From JAVBOW01 sp031550125 (GTDB lineage: Bacteria; Bacteroidota; Bacteroidia; Bacteroidales; Rikenellaceae), in NCBI GenBank assembly GCA_031550125.1, contig JAVBOW010000030.1:1-55453 (forward strand): a stretch of 55,453 nucleotides of DNA, read 5' to 3'. Positions within the stretch are counted from its first letter, which is position 1; every line of letters begins with the position of its first letter. Shown here one piece after another: positions 7,292-16,163 of this stretch. The notes beneath the pieces are model-generated. The model saw only the letters and a list, made by a program, of their open reading frames with translations. It searched no databases and had not been told where the DNA came from. Both the position numbers and the translations under genes were made by a program.

Positions 7292-8386
7292 TTAATGATC
7301 CGTGTGCGTCCATGCCAACGCCTCTATCTCCACCAGTAATTCGGGACGGCAGACCTCAGCCCTGGTAAAAAGGAGGCTGGCGTCCGGATAGGCGTCCCTC
7401 ACCGCAGGCATTACGGCATCGTAATCTCCAGCATTCTTAAGGTACACCCTCGCCGAGACGACCTGTGCGCCGGTAAGGCGCGTCAGCACGGCGATATTCT
7501 CCAACGTGACCTCGGTCTGGCGGACAGCCCCGGCGTCGCCCAGGGAATCCTCACTGCGTATGGCGGCCGTGCCGGAGATGTAGGTGAGCGTACCGGACGG
7601 ATATCCCACCGTACGCGCCCGTTCGAATTTGGGCGTCGAGGGGTCCGGGGCGTTCCCTGCCTCCAGCACCCGGCGCGTGTAAGCGTGCGCTGCCCTTTGC
7701 AGCGGATTGTCGACCGTAGCCGTGTGCAGGCCAGTGGCGGCGTTTATCTCCACCGACACTCCTCCGCCGTCGGTTCCTATCCCCGTGGCGGCCGGATAGC
7801 CTCCGTCCCACTCGCCGCCGGCATAGAAGGCGCTGCGGGCGTCGTTCATGGCCTGGTAGTGCTGGCATCCCGACGTGGAGAGTGTTATGCCCTCGACATA
7901 ATTCCATTGGCGCACGACGGAACCTACGGGAAAACCCTCGCGGGCCATAAGCGCCCCGGCCTGCCCGAACACCTCCGCAGCCTGCAAGCCGGGCGAGGAA
8001 GGCAACGCGACGTTATGCCTTCCGACCGACAGGAACATCTCGCGCGCCGCGCCGTTTTCAACAACTATATAAGGTATTTGCCCGAAACGGCGATACGATA
8101 CGTTGTCGCCCGGCCCCATGGCGCGGTAGTGCGCCTCCGCGGCCAAAGACGCCCCTACAGGGGCCTGCGCCACCAGATTCCACACCGGCGCGGCATGGCC
8201 GCACCGCGCCACGGCGTGGCGCGCCGCTTCCACAGCCGCATCGGCGTCAGGGCCGCAGGCGGAGGTGAAAAATGTTATCCTCACCAGCGGCGCGCTACCG
8301 CCGCCAAGGATGGCCTCGCACAGGATATCCCCGGCGCTCTCCCCTGCGAATACCCTGCAGAAATAGTCTGGATATATACGGGCCAT
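7292..8386 (-). CDS. Chorismatase-family protein (FkbO/Hyg5/XanB2-like, RidA fold)
   Basis: This 364-residue protein has the layout of chorismatases: an N-terminal divergent domain and a C-terminal YjgF/RidA-like domain. Family marks visible here are RQWNYVEGI (159-167), the PAATGIGTDGGG segment (198-209), SGTAAI (271-276) and the end motif RAEVCRPELLVEIE (342-355). In characterised members, the glutamate in that last motif (here E353) is catalytic for chorismate hydrolysis to pyruvate plus 3- or 4-hydroxybenzoate or a dihydrodiol acid. Which product type applies cannot be decided by eye. It lies 61 bp downstream of the planctomycete-type cassette and 10 bp upstream of the two-domain VOC gene. 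Other option: a non-catalytic RidA-family protein. Confidence 0.75.
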   Translation of the reverse strand: MARIYPDYFCRVFAGESAGDILCEAILGGGSAPLVRITFFTSACGPDADAAVEAARHAVARCGHAAPVWNLVAQAPVGASLAAEAHYRAMGPGDNVSYRRFGQIPYIVVENGAAREMFLSVGRHNVALPSSPGLQAAEVFGQAGALMAREGFPVGSVVRQWNYVEGITLSTSGCQHYQAMNDARSAFYAGGEWDGGYPAATGIGTDGGGVSVEINAATGLHTATVDNPLQRAAHAYTRRVLEAGNAPDPSTPKFERARTVGYPSGTLTYISGTAAIRSEDSLGDAGAVRQTEVTLENIAVLTRLTGAQVVSARVYLKNAGDYDAVMPAVRDAYPDASLLFTRAEVCRPELLVEIEALAWTHTDH

Positions 8387-8447
8387 CGGTTAGAACCCGT
8401 TTAAATTCGTCAATTCCATCCTTCCGTACACAAGTTCCATACGCATC

Positions 8448-10631
8448 CTATTTTTTCTTCGTTTTTCCCGCCGTATCGCCGGAGGCGTCTTTCCCAGACG
8501 TTTTCTTTTCCGTGTCACGCGACGCGCCATCGCGTCGGTCGTTCTTTGCAGACGAGGGTTGGCGCGTCAGCACCACGGGGGCCAGCACGGTCACCGCGGC
8601 GTTGAAAGCCTGGCGATTCTGCCCCGCCGTACGCTTGTTGTCTATGCGTCCCATCGCGGTTATTACCACGGGGACTATCGAGGCTCCCTTGCCGGTGCAT
8701 TTGAGTTTCAGCTCGGCATGGTCGCTCGCGACCTCCGCCACCACGGCTTCGGCCGTCACGGAACGGTCGGCCGACCTGAGCGTTATCGTCACCGGCTCGG
8801 CGAAGCCTTCCCGGCGCGATATATTCACCTTAAGCGACGTGGTTCCCTGACGCGCGAGGGCCACCGGCTGCCCGCCGGTTTCGACCGTCACGCTGAAAGG
8901 TTGTTCCGGACCGACATGGCTGCGAAAATCCGATATGGGCAACATGTGGGTGTAGTAAAAAGCCTGCATCATGCTCTCCACGGGCTGGGCGTAACGCGCC
9001 ACCTGCTTGCCGTCCTGCTCCACGCTGCCCTTTACCTTCAGGTTCAGGTTTCCCTCGGGAACGCCATGGGGAGCGGTCACCGTCATGAAGAGCTTCTTCG
9101 AGCCGGGTGGTATGACGCCGGGACTGGTCTCGAAGCCTTCAGGCAACCCCTCCACGCTCACGTCTATGCGGCCGTTGAAGCCGTTGCGCCTGGAGGCCGT
9201 CATCGTCAGCAGGGCGCTGCCGCCGGAAGGGATGGAGAGCGACGACGGCTCTATCGCCAGCGAAAAATCCACCTCCGGCCTGTAAACTTTGAAGCGGTAG
9301 GCGTAATCCGCCCCGCCGTTGCCCTGCGTCTCCGAAAGGCGCACCATATATATTCCCGGCTTTTCGATGCGCTGTATGGAAACAGGATCGGCGTGGTGCG
9401 TGAGCAAGGGTTCTTCAGGATCGTCCACGTCGTCCACCTCGGCCAGTTGCTTGCCGTCGGGCGCGTATATGGTCATCTTCATATCGGCGGGCGAGCCAAG
9501 GCGGCGAGCCTTTACCTCGAACATCAGCTGTCCGCGCCCGTCGGCCCTGACGGCATACCAATGTTCCTGCATAGGCCCGGCCATCACGGCGTCCACCGCC
9601 TGCCCGGAGGCGAGGGGCATGGCCGTACTCCTCGACAGGTTCGGTTTCCATGGTTTGGAGGCCAGGTCCGTACGCTCGAACAGTACCTTGTTGGAGTAAT
9701 ACCCGGAAGGCGTCTCCACCTGCACTGCCTGCGTCTCCTGGCGCGATGAGGCGAGTTTCATCCTGCCGCGGGGCAGGTTTACGCCCGATAGCGTAACCTC
9801 GGCCTTGCCGCCGACCTGCCCTCCGAGCGGGAACACGGAGGTGATGAACGGCAGTTCGCCTATATCGATGCGATAGGTGAAATCCTCGCGTCCCCGGAAG
9901 AGCGCGTCGCGTATCTCGGCCGTGTAATCGCCGTCGGCTGGCGCACGGAATATCATCACCGGGTCTACCTGGAAACGGTAGTCGTCCTCATAGGCCACCT
10001 CGCGGCCCGACGCGTCGAAAAGCCGCAGCACAGGCTGGAACCATCCCGGCACGGCGTCGGCTATATAAGGTATGAACACGCGGCCCTGTACCCTGAGCAG
10101 GATAGCCTGCCCCTTGCGCGCGGCGAAGGTGAAACGGTCGGCGTCGGAACGCATCACCTGACCGCATACCGTCACCGGAAGTTTATCCAGGCGGTTGCCT
10201 TCGGCGTCGTTAGGCTCCTTCTCCAGGACGTCGGGTAACGTGCCGACCTCAAAGAAGAGACGATTCGACAGCCCCTGGCGTCCTTCCAGCCGCACGTCGC
10301 GCAGGCCGGGTTCGGCGTCGGGAGCTATCGTGACACGGAATCGTATCTGGTCCGCCAGCTGCAGGTTGTCCTCCTCGCCTATCTCGCCCTTCGAGGGGCG
10401 TCGACGCTGCTGCCCGCCTTTGTCCTCTATGCGCTCGGCCGTTACGCCCCGGCCGCCGAAAGTCATCCCGACGGCGTTGGACAGATTCTGCCCGCCCACC
10501 GTAACCTCCACCGTAGTACCCCTCTGCGCTCCTGCCGGATAGACGAACCCCATACTCGTGCGCTGCTGTCCCGCGGCCGTGAGGACGGCGACGGACAGTG
10601 CGGATGTTATTATTATATGTCGCTCTTTCAT
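8448..10631 (-). CDS. Exported PPC/Ig-like repeat protein of planctomycete type
   Basis: The true start is the ATG at 10631 (MKERHIIITSALSVAVLTA), overlapping the TGA of the DUF1501 gene as ATGA. The open frame upstream of it is a shadow of that gene. The product has 727 residues with a short signal peptide. Next come IPT/Ig-like segments (GTTVEVTVGGQNLS), bacterial pre-peptidase C-terminal (PPC) domains with the DRFTFAARKGQ...LRLFDASGREV pattern, further Ig-like modules, and a lysine-rich low-complexity tail. In Planctomycetes such proteins occur beside DUF1501 and DUF1549/1553 genes, exactly as here. A role in binding extracellular polymers or peptides is inference; no catalytic motif is seen. 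Confidence 0.85.
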   Translation of the reverse strand: MKERHIIITSALSVAVLTAAGQQRTSMGFVYPAGAQRGTTVEVTVGGQNLSNAVGMTFGGRGVTAERIEDKGGQQRRRPSKGEIGEEDNLQLADQIRFRVTIAPDAEPGLRDVRLEGRQGLSNRLFFEVGTLPDVLEKEPNDAEGNRLDKLPVTVCGQVMRSDADRFTFAARKGQAILLRVQGRVFIPYIADAVPGWFQPVLRLFDASGREVAYEDDYRFQVDPVMIFRAPADGDYTAEIRDALFRGREDFTYRIDIGELPFITSVFPLGGQVGGKAEVTLSGVNLPRGRMKLASSRQETQAVQVETPSGYYSNKVLFERTDLASKPWKPNLSRSTAMPLASGQAVDAVMAGPMQEHWYAVRADGRGQLMFEVKARRLGSPADMKMTIYAPDGKQLAEVDDVDDPEEPLLTHHADPVSIQRIEKPGIYMVRLSETQGNGGADYAYRFKVYRPEVDFSLAIEPSSLSIPSGGSALLTMTASRRNGFNGRIDVSVEGLPEGFETSPGVIPPGSKKLFMTVTAPHGVPEGNLNLKVKGSVEQDGKQVARYAQPVESMMQAFYYTHMLPISDFRSHVGPEQPFSVTVETGGQPVALARQGTTSLKVNISRREGFAEPVTITLRSADRSVTAEAVVAEVASDHAELKLKCTGKGASIVPVVITAMGRIDNKRTAGQNRQAFNAAVTVLAPVVLTRQPSSAKNDRRDGASRDTEKKTSGKDASGDTAGKTKKK

Positions 10632-11998
10632 GACTTCATGATTTCGGTGAGCATGCCGGCGCTCTGCTTGGTTTTGCCCAACGACGGGAACAACGGTATC
10701 TCGCCCAGAGAGGGGTGGCGCACCGTACCTTTCGGGTCGACGCCCATCAGGGTGTAGACCGACGCCCACAGGTCGGCCGGATAGATGGGCCTGTCTATGA
10801 CCTTCTCGCTCTTGCCGTCGGTCTTGCCTACCACCTCGCCGCCCTTGAAGCCTCCGCCGGCCACCAGATATGAGAAGGCGTCGCCCCAATGGCCCCTGCC
10901 GCCGTTCCACGGCGGACCCCAGGCTATGCGCGGCGTGCGGCCGAACTCGCCGCCCACCACCACTATCGTATCGTCCAGCAGGCCTTTGGCCTCAAGGTCG
11001 ACGATCAGCGACGAGACGCCCTTGTCGAGTTCCGCAAGCCTGGCGTCCATACGTTTGAAATGCTCCTTGTGGGTATCCCAGCCGCGAAAACGCACCACGG
11101 TGAAAAGCACGCCGTTCTCCACGAGCTTGCGCGCAGCCAGGCACGACTGGCCGAAAGAGGTCATCCCATAGGCCTGGCGCAGCTCCTGCGGCTCGGCAGA
11201 AAGGTCGAACGCCGTGCGGGCCGGACCGAGGATAAGGTCGTAATCCTGAACGCGGTATTCGGCCAGGCGACGCGCCTGCTCGGTAAGTTCCGTCTTCTGC
11301 CCCAGGCTGTCGAGTTTATCCAGCAGGCCGCGGCGGGCGCGCAACTCGTCGTCCGAGAGGCTGTGATCGTATATGCCGTTGACGTCGAAGAAACGTTGCG
11401 CCGGGTCGCCGCCCGTATCGTAAGGTTTGTATTTGGCGGGGAGGAAACCTGCCTCGTTGAAACGCGTGGAAGAGGCCGTAAGCGTTATATAGGGAGGCAG
11501 CGGGTTGCGGTAACGCCCTTCGGAAAGGAACGACAGCATGGCTCCGACCGACGGGTAAACCACCGAACCGCCCGTAAGGTCGCCCGTGAGCATGCGATAG
11601 TGGGCCGTCTCGTGCGCGAAAGTGTTGACCATCATACCGCGCAGCAGGGCGTAGCGATCGGCTATTTTGGCCAGGCGGGGCAGTTTTTCGCCTATTATCA
11701 CCCCGGGGACCACGGTCTGCTGGGGGTCTTTGTAGTTACCGTAATAGTCGCGTCCGGCATCGGGCTTGGGATCGAAGGTGTCGGTTTGCGACGACCCTCC
11801 GTCGAGCGAAATGTAGATAACCGACCGGGCAAGGCCCGATCCGCTCCCGGCCGCTTTGGCCGCCGTGGCAGCGTTCTTCTGCGCCTCGGCCCCGGCGGCC
11901 GACGCCGCAAAAGAGAAGAGGCTGTTGGAGAAAAGGAGTCCCGCGCCTATGGCCAACGACTCTTTCAGAAATTCCCTGCGTGATTTTTTTTCAGCCAT
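10628..11998 (-). CDS. DUF1501 protein with Tat-type signal
   Basis: This 456-residue protein begins with KKSRREFLKESLAIGAG, a twin-arginine signal (S-R-R-x-F-L-K) followed by a hydrophobic run, so it is probably exported folded. The body matches DUF1501: ISLDGGSSQTDTFDPKP, HETAHYRMLTGD, WDTHKEHFKRMD, and VVVGGEFGRTPRI...GRGHWGDAFSYLVAGGG. The family is distantly related in fold to sulfatases and phosphatases, with conserved Asp/His residues likely binding metal; no substrate is established. It sits 10 bp after the DUF1549/1553 gene and overlaps the PPC gene by four bases, the standard trio order. Confidence 0.9.
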   Translation of the reverse strand: MAEKKSRREFLKESLAIGAGLLFSNSLFSFAASAAGAEAQKNAATAAKAAGSGSGLARSVIYISLDGGSSQTDTFDPKPDAGRDYYGNYKDPQQTVVPGVIIGEKLPRLAKIADRYALLRGMMVNTFAHETAHYRMLTGDLTGGSVVYPSVGAMLSFLSEGRYRNPLPPYITLTASSTRFNEAGFLPAKYKPYDTGGDPAQRFFDVNGIYDHSLSDDELRARRGLLDKLDSLGQKTELTEQARRLAEYRVQDYDLILGPARTAFDLSAEPQELRQAYGMTSFGQSCLAARKLVENGVLFTVVRFRGWDTHKEHFKRMDARLAELDKGVSSLIVDLEAKGLLDDTIVVVGGEFGRTPRIAWGPPWNGGRGHWGDAFSYLVAGGGFKGGEVVGKTDGKSEKVIDRPIYPADLWASVYTLMGVDPKGTVRHPSLGEIPLFPSLGKTKQSAGMLTEIMKS

Positions 11999-12008
11999 AT
12001 ATCTAATG

Positions 12009-13568
12009 TCAATTAATAAACAGGAACTCTTCGCTGTTCATCAGCGCCCAGGCCACGGACTCCACGGCCTGGCGTGTCGCCGCCTGCGCCTGTTTCCACG
12101 GTTGGCCCTTCTGCTTTCCGTCCGCCTGCTCCGTGGCGGCCCGGCGCGCCCCGGCCACCCACTCGGTGACGGCCTCCACCTCCTGCTGCGAAGGCATGCG
12201 CCCCAGGATGGACAGATAGAGCCGCGCCGCCACGCCGCGCGGAGACGGGTTGCCTTCGAGCATTTGCCCTATGTTGGGACTTTTGCGTAATTTGTCGTAT
12301 ATCGTTTTGGAATTAAGCATATACAACACCTGCTTGGCGTCTATGCCGTTATCGCGGTTGCTTTCCAGCGGCAAGTCCCTCGACGGACGCCCGAAGAGGT
12401 CGAGTTCGGGCGTAGTTACCGTGCCGTCGCCTATCTGGGCGGCGCGCGTGCCGGCGGGATAGTTGGTGAAAGGTTCGGGCGCGCGGCTCGAGTAGCGGTC
12501 GGCCACGCCCGTCACGTCGCATATGGCGTCGGTTATCTGCTCGGCCGTAAGACGCCGCATGGCGAAGTGCGAGAAATAGAGGCTGTCGCCGCGGTTACCC
12601 TCCACGGAGAGGCTGCTCGTAGAAAACGTCCTGCTCATAACTATCTGGCGGACGAGCGCCCTCAGGTCGTAGCCCGAGGCGATGAAACTGTCGGTAAGGT
12701 ACTCCAACAACTCCGGGTTAGGGCAGAGATTGCCCTCGCCCATATCGTCGCAAGGCTCCACCAATCCCCGGCCCATCAACCAGAACCACACGCGGTTGGC
12801 CGCGGCGCGGGCAAACTGTCGCTGCGAGGTGAGCCACACGGCGAAAGGCTGGCGGAAATCGCCGCCTTTTTCGAGCGTTATCTGCGCTCCGTCCTCCATC
12901 TTCACTGCGGCGAAAGGCGGGAGTACGTCGCCGTCGAGCCACAGTATCTCCTCTTTCCACTCCGTGGTGTTCTTGAACTTCACCTGCGTGAAGAACGCCC
13001 GCCACTCTTCCGGAGTCTGGCGGCGTCCCATGAAAAGCACCGACGCGTCGTCGGCCCACGCCTGAGGGGTACGCCGCGTACCCGTACGGTAGAAATTCAC
13101 CGCCGGCGAGCGGAAATCGCTGCCCGTACATACGAGCAGCTCGCGCACCATGCGGTCGTAAGGCGTGGCGGCGCGGAAATGATCCGTCAGCCATTTGTTG
13201 TAGGCCTGCACGGCGTTGGGCCACAGGTTTGAGGGAAATTCCGACTTTATGCGCAACAAGTCTCCGTATTTGAGCGTCATATGCTCCACGAAACCCTCGC
13301 TGGCAAGAAGGCTGTCGAGCGTCCGTCCCCGGTCGGGATCGGCAATGAACGCGGCCGCCTGCGCGGCGGTGGGGATGCGGTCGGTAAGAAGAAGGTGCAT
13401 GCGCCTGAGCAGCCTCGCGCTGCTGCATTGCACCGACGAGGGAATACCCGCGGCAGCAAGGCGCACCGACACGAGCCTGTCGATACGCGTGGTATCCTGG
13501 GCGAAAACCGCAGCGCGGGGAAGGCATAAAAGCGTTGCGAGCAATAATATCCGTTTAATGGCAGTCAT
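12009..13568 (-). CDS. DUF1549/DUF1553 (PSD1-type) exported protein
   Basis: The start at 13568 (MTAIKRILLLATLLCLPRAAVFAQ) gives a clean signal peptide; an ATG at 13580 is possible but poorer. The 519-residue product contains a DUF1549-like region (IDRLVSVRLAAAGI...LLRRMHLLLTDRIPT) and a DUF1553 region (FARAAANRVWFWLMGRGLVEPCDDM, RRLTAEQITDAICDVTG, FGRPSRDLP). It is shorter than typical planctomycete members. It has no N-terminal cytochrome-c domain and lacks the CAxCHxHP-type motif normally found after the FLG strand (here SVLFMGRRQTPEEW). It is first in the three-gene cassette; function unknown. Confidence 0.87.
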   Translation of the reverse strand: MTAIKRILLLATLLCLPRAAVFAQDTTRIDRLVSVRLAAAGIPSSVQCSSARLLRRMHLLLTDRIPTAAQAAAFIADPDRGRTLDSLLASEGFVEHMTLKYGDLLRIKSEFPSNLWPNAVQAYNKWLTDHFRAATPYDRMVRELLVCTGSDFRSPAVNFYRTGTRRTPQAWADDASVLFMGRRQTPEEWRAFFTQVKFKNTTEWKEEILWLDGDVLPPFAAVKMEDGAQITLEKGGDFRQPFAVWLTSQRQFARAAANRVWFWLMGRGLVEPCDDMGEGNLCPNPELLEYLTDSFIASGYDLRALVRQIVMSRTFSTSSLSVEGNRGDSLYFSHFAMRRLTAEQITDAICDVTGVADRYSSRAPEPFTNYPAGTRAAQIGDGTVTTPELDLFGRPSRDLPLESNRDNGIDAKQVLYMLNSKTIYDKLRKSPNIGQMLEGNPSPRGVAARLYLSILGRMPSQQEVEAVTEWVAGARRAATEQADGKQKGQPWKQAQAATRQAVESVAWALMNSEEFLFIN

Positions 13569-13780
13569 TGTTCCCGGCATTTTCCCGAAAGGTATAAATT
13601 TTTACGATCAATCGACATACCGCGCGGCGAACAGGAAAAAAAGGAAGGCAAAACGACCGGTCTGAGCAGGGCGCACGCGCAGAGGCAAAACGGCCGCGCT
13701 ACTACTTAAAATAATACTCCTTGCATATCAGCATATTAACGAATAAAATAGTTTTTTTTGTAAAAAACCCATAAAAAAAC

Positions 13781-13810
13781 TTGCTGATTCAAATCAAATT
13801 ACAATCTTTG
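13781..13810 (+). promoter_or_regulatory. Promoter of the LruC lipoprotein gene
   Basis: TTG (13781-13783), a 19-bp spacer and AATCTTTG (13803-13810, one mismatch to TAnnTTTG) lie about 57 bp before the ATG in a long AT-rich intergenic stretch (13569-13866). That stretch otherwise holds no visible gene. Confidence 0.6.
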
Positions 13811-13866
13811 CGGCCATTATTATAGTTATTTAAGTTAAAATATTACATTTTATTATCTAATTAGTT

Positions 13867-15942
13867 ATGAAAAACCTATTCGCCATCGCGGCCGTATTGG
13901 GCCTTGCCGTGACCGGCTGCGTAAAAGACGACGGGGTGAATCCCAAAGCCGACGGCAATCAATTTTTCGATTTCGCAACCACCCAAACGGGCAACATCAG
14001 CGTCAGGTATGACCTTGCCGGCTACGATTCGGGCATCCTGTTCGAAGTGTACGCCGAAAACCCCGTGGACGCAGCCACAGGCGGCCGCAAAGAGGGTGTC
14101 AAAGCACTATTCAAAGCCAACACCGACGGCCGCGGAGTTTTCTCCGGCCGCATAAACTTGCCATCCTGCCTCACATCGGTTTACCTTATGACCGACGCCT
14201 ACGTGACCCGCAACCTCGTGGAGGTACCTGTAATTGCCGGAGCGATAAGTTTCGACGCCGCCTCCCGCTCGTCCGCAACTTCGGTCGCTTCGCGTACGCT
14301 GGCGCAGGGAGCCAACCACTCCTATCCCGACATCTACCGCTTTATCGACGACCGCGACGACTGGAGCCAGCTCGGACGCCCGTCCAACATCAACCAGCCT
14401 ACCGGCGCGCCCAAAACGATCCCTTCGGGCCTGCTCAACGACATATTCGCCACCCTGCCGATCGGACACAACCTCGAGCAGGATCCAGCCAGGAATTACC
14501 TGGTCGATCCGGATTGCTCGCACGACATCCACGTAAAGGACAGTTGCCAGATGGATATGGTTTACCTCGGCGACGGAGCCACCTACAATAACGTCGTCGG
14601 ATATTTCATCTATAGAGAAGGGCAAAGGCCGTCCACGCCCGGAGAGATCGCAAACGCCACCGTGGCCTTCCCCAACGCCAAGATAGACAACTGGAACGGA
14701 TGCCTGTTCCCGGGCGATTACATAAGGCTCAAATACCGGGACGAGGCCAGCGGCCGCTGGTCCGACACCATACCCGCCGGATATTGCGTGGGTTTCTTCC
14801 TGCACCAGTGCGCATTCGACGGACCCAACACCTACGACTGGGGCCACAAGAATACGGCCAACATATACGACATAAACGCCGTCGTAAACCCCATCTATTA
14901 CTCGAACGCCCACCTCAACTACACCGACTATCCCGGAATGGCCGACAACAACCGTCAGCACACGGTCGCGCTGTATAACTACAACACGGGCGACACCAAC
15001 CGCGACGTTGTGGTTATCGGCTTCGAAGACATGTCGCGCTGGAACGGATGGTGCGACTACGACTACAACGACGTGCTGTTCTACGTGCAGACCACTCCCG
15101 CCACAGCTATCACGATCCCCGGCGGCCACGACGACAACGACCTGGACCCGGATCCCGATCCCACGCCAAAAGGATATGAAATAGAGTACGAAGGCACTTT
15201 GGCATTCGAAGACCTGTGGCCCTTCCGCGGCGACTACGACATGAACGACCTGGGCATAAAATACCATTCGGTCGTTTACTACAACGCACAGAACCAGATA
15301 TACAAAACCATCGACACCTTTACCCCGGCCTGCAAAGGCGGCAGGCACTCCAACGGCTTCGGCTTCCAATACGGCGTGACTCCCGGGCAGGTGACCGGCT
15401 GCGCCATCAACCCCTCGGCCGGCGCGCCCGTAGCCTCCTACCCCACCTTCCCCGGCATGGCCATCGAGGCAGGGCAGTCTAAAGCCGTAGTAATGCTCTT
15501 CAACGACATCAAACCGTTGCTCACAGGCCACTCCTCCGACATCGACAAATCGGGCCAGCTGCCGCTCCACACCTACACCGTGGTAACCGAATTCAACAAC
15601 GTTACGGCCGCCGAACTCGGCTTTCCGCCATACAACCCCTTTATTATCGTCCAACCGGCAGGTACCGACGAGGATCAGCGCGCCCGCGAGGTACACCTGA
15701 CCAACTACCGCCCCACCGACCTTTGCACCGATCCGGCCGACGTTTGGTTCGGCAAGGGCCACGACAAGTCCAACAAGGCCGATCTGTGGTATGTCTCGTC
15801 GGAGAGGTTCCCCTTCGCGATCAACATCCCCTCCATGTCGTTCAGTTTTCCGGACGAATACCAGCGCATCGACCTGGCCTACCCGCGCTTCGCCAACTGG
15901 GTGTCGACCAGGGGTGCGCAGGACGCCGACTGGTGGAAATAA
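13867..15942 (+). CDS. LruC/DUF4114 domain lipoprotein
   Basis: This 691-residue secreted lipoprotein has lipobox LAVTGC with Cys18 as the lipidation site. The central part (roughly residues 230-420) has the DUF4114 signature YNNVVGYFIYREG and acidic W-C-DYDYNDVLFYV. After a DPDPDP linker, the C-terminal LruC domain (from about residue 437) has TLAFEDLWPFRGDYDMNDLGIKY. The repeated Asp-Tyr-Asp/Asn motifs probably bind calcium (inference). Such proteins are surface-exposed in Bacteroidota and often act as adhesin-like or matrix proteins, but no exact function is known. It is a single gene with its own promoter and terminator. Confidence 0.9.
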   Translation: MKNLFAIAAVLGLAVTGCVKDDGVNPKADGNQFFDFATTQTGNISVRYDLAGYDSGILFEVYAENPVDAATGGRKEGVKALFKANTDGRGVFSGRINLPSCLTSVYLMTDAYVTRNLVEVPVIAGAISFDAASRSSATSVASRTLAQGANHSYPDIYRFIDDRDDWSQLGRPSNINQPTGAPKTIPSGLLNDIFATLPIGHNLEQDPARNYLVDPDCSHDIHVKDSCQMDMVYLGDGATYNNVVGYFIYREGQRPSTPGEIANATVAFPNAKIDNWNGCLFPGDYIRLKYRDEASGRWSDTIPAGYCVGFFLHQCAFDGPNTYDWGHKNTANIYDINAVVNPIYYSNAHLNYTDYPGMADNNRQHTVALYNYNTGDTNRDVVVIGFEDMSRWNGWCDYDYNDVLFYVQTTPATAITIPGGHDDNDLDPDPDPTPKGYEIEYEGTLAFEDLWPFRGDYDMNDLGIKYHSVVYYNAQNQIYKTIDTFTPACKGGRHSNGFGFQYGVTPGQVTGCAINPSAGAPVASYPTFPGMAIEAGQSKAVVMLFNDIKPLLTGHSSDIDKSGQLPLHTYTVVTEFNNVTAAELGFPPYNPFIIVQPAGTDEDQRAREVHLTNYRPTDLCTDPADVWFGKGHDKSNKADLWYVSSERFPFAINIPSMSFSFPDEYQRIDLAYPRFANWVSTRGAQDADWWK

Positions 15943-16016
15943 CGCGGTCTTAATGCGAGTTCCGTCCGGAGGTCGCGCGATATAATGGCCGCCACGTTGC
16001 GGCCGCCGTCCCGGCA

Positions 16017-16050
16017 AAAGCCATCCTAAAAGGGGTGGCTTTCGTTTTTG
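16017..16050 (+). terminator. Rho-independent terminator after the LruC gene
   Basis: AAAGCCATCC (16017-16026) pairs with GGGTGGCTTT (16033-16042), with one G-T wobble, followed by a T-run at 16045-16049. Confidence 0.8.
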
Positions 16051-16107
16051 TCGATAAAGTGTCGATAAAACGTCGGACGAGGCATCGGAATACTACTAAT
16101 TCTGCGT

Positions 16108-16115
16108 ACTTTTGT
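16108..16115 (+). promoter_or_regulatory. -7 element before murE
   Basis: TACTTTTG matches TAnnTTTG, 48 bp upstream of the murE start. No clear -33 TTTG lies at 19 bp. It suggests that the mur/fts cluster starts its own transcript here. Confidence 0.5.
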
Positions 16116-16163
16116 AGAATGGATTATTGTATACGACTCAAAGCGTAAAACACTTATATACGC

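Noticed and set aside
10632..10910. Upstream extension of the PPC gene
   Set aside because: The extra residues come from the DUF1501 gene in another frame; the ATG at 10631 gives a signal peptide and an ATGA junction.
14107..16017. 636-codon minus-strand frame opposite the LruC gene
   Set aside because: The sense strand encodes a clear lipoprotein with domain motifs; the antisense translation is low-complexity Val/Gly-rich with no signature.
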